6,220 nt of DNA, from the NCBI GenBank assembly GCA_003499585.1, contig DNSU01000006.1:7127-13346 (forward strand), in the 5' to 3' direction. Source of the DNA: Cyanobacteria bacterium UBA9579 (GTDB taxonomy: Bacteria; Cyanobacteriota; Vampirovibrionia; Gastranaerophilales; UBA9579). A program made the position numbers and the translations under genes. The notes beneath the pieces were generated by a model that saw only the letters and a program-made list of their open reading frames with translations, was not told the DNA's origin and did no database searches. Below are positions 6,176 through 6,220 of the stretch, one piece after another; position 1 is the stretch's first letter; each line of letters opens with the position of its first letter.

Positions 6176-6220
6176 TTACCCCACCCTAACCAACACAAGA
6201 AAAAGAGCTATGTTTTCACA
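6176..6220. other. Downstream flank of hcp, no feature seen
   Basis: The 45 bases after the hcp stop contain no hairpin with a T-run and no start codon with a ribosome binding site, so the operon end is not visible and transcription may continue past the window. Confidence 0.5.

Overview
This is an AT-rich window (about one third G+C by eye) holding five protein genes and no RNA genes, insertion sequences or CRISPR arrays. The gene content points to an anaerobic or microaerophilic bacterium: it has an anaerobe-type (class I) hybrid cluster protein, a multi-cluster iron-sulfur protein, and a regulator whose cysteine pattern suggests an Fe-S cluster. The sequence alone does not fix the taxon.

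Layout. Positions 1-2109 (minus strand) are a large membrane sensor: a MASE3-like ten-helix membrane region, then HAMP, GAF and a second GAF domain. Its C-terminal output domain lies beyond the left edge of the window. Positions 2110-2364 are a divergent intergenic region with a strong plus-strand promoter and a palindromic operator. Positions 2365-3779 hold a TetR-family regulator and, overlapping it by 4 bp (ATGA), a 273-residue ferredoxin-like Fe-S protein. Positions 3780-3943 contain a short dispersed repeat or hairpin, a T-run, and a near-consensus promoter whose -10 element lies inside a perfect 9-bp inverted repeat. Positions 3944-4372 encode an Rrf2-family regulator with three conserved-type cysteines. 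Positions 4469-6175 encode the hybrid cluster protein Hcp, with all four N-terminal cluster cysteines and all seven hybrid-cluster ligands present.

How the genes may work together (inference). The four plus-strand genes look like two adjacent regulator-effector pairs: TetR with the Fe-S protein, and Rrf2 with Hcp. Hcp is known as a nitric oxide reductase, earlier described as hydroxylamine reductase. An Rrf2 protein with three cysteines is the type that senses NO or Fe-S status (NsrR/IscR-like). The simplest reading is a nitrosative-stress locus in which Rrf2 controls itself and hcp, and the Fe-S protein could supply electrons to Hcp. A CTGGTATA word in the Rrf2 promoter palindrome recurs in an imperfect inverted repeat beside the hcp ribosome binding site, which fits a shared regulator. 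The sensor gene is divergent, and nothing in the sequence ties it functionally to the others.
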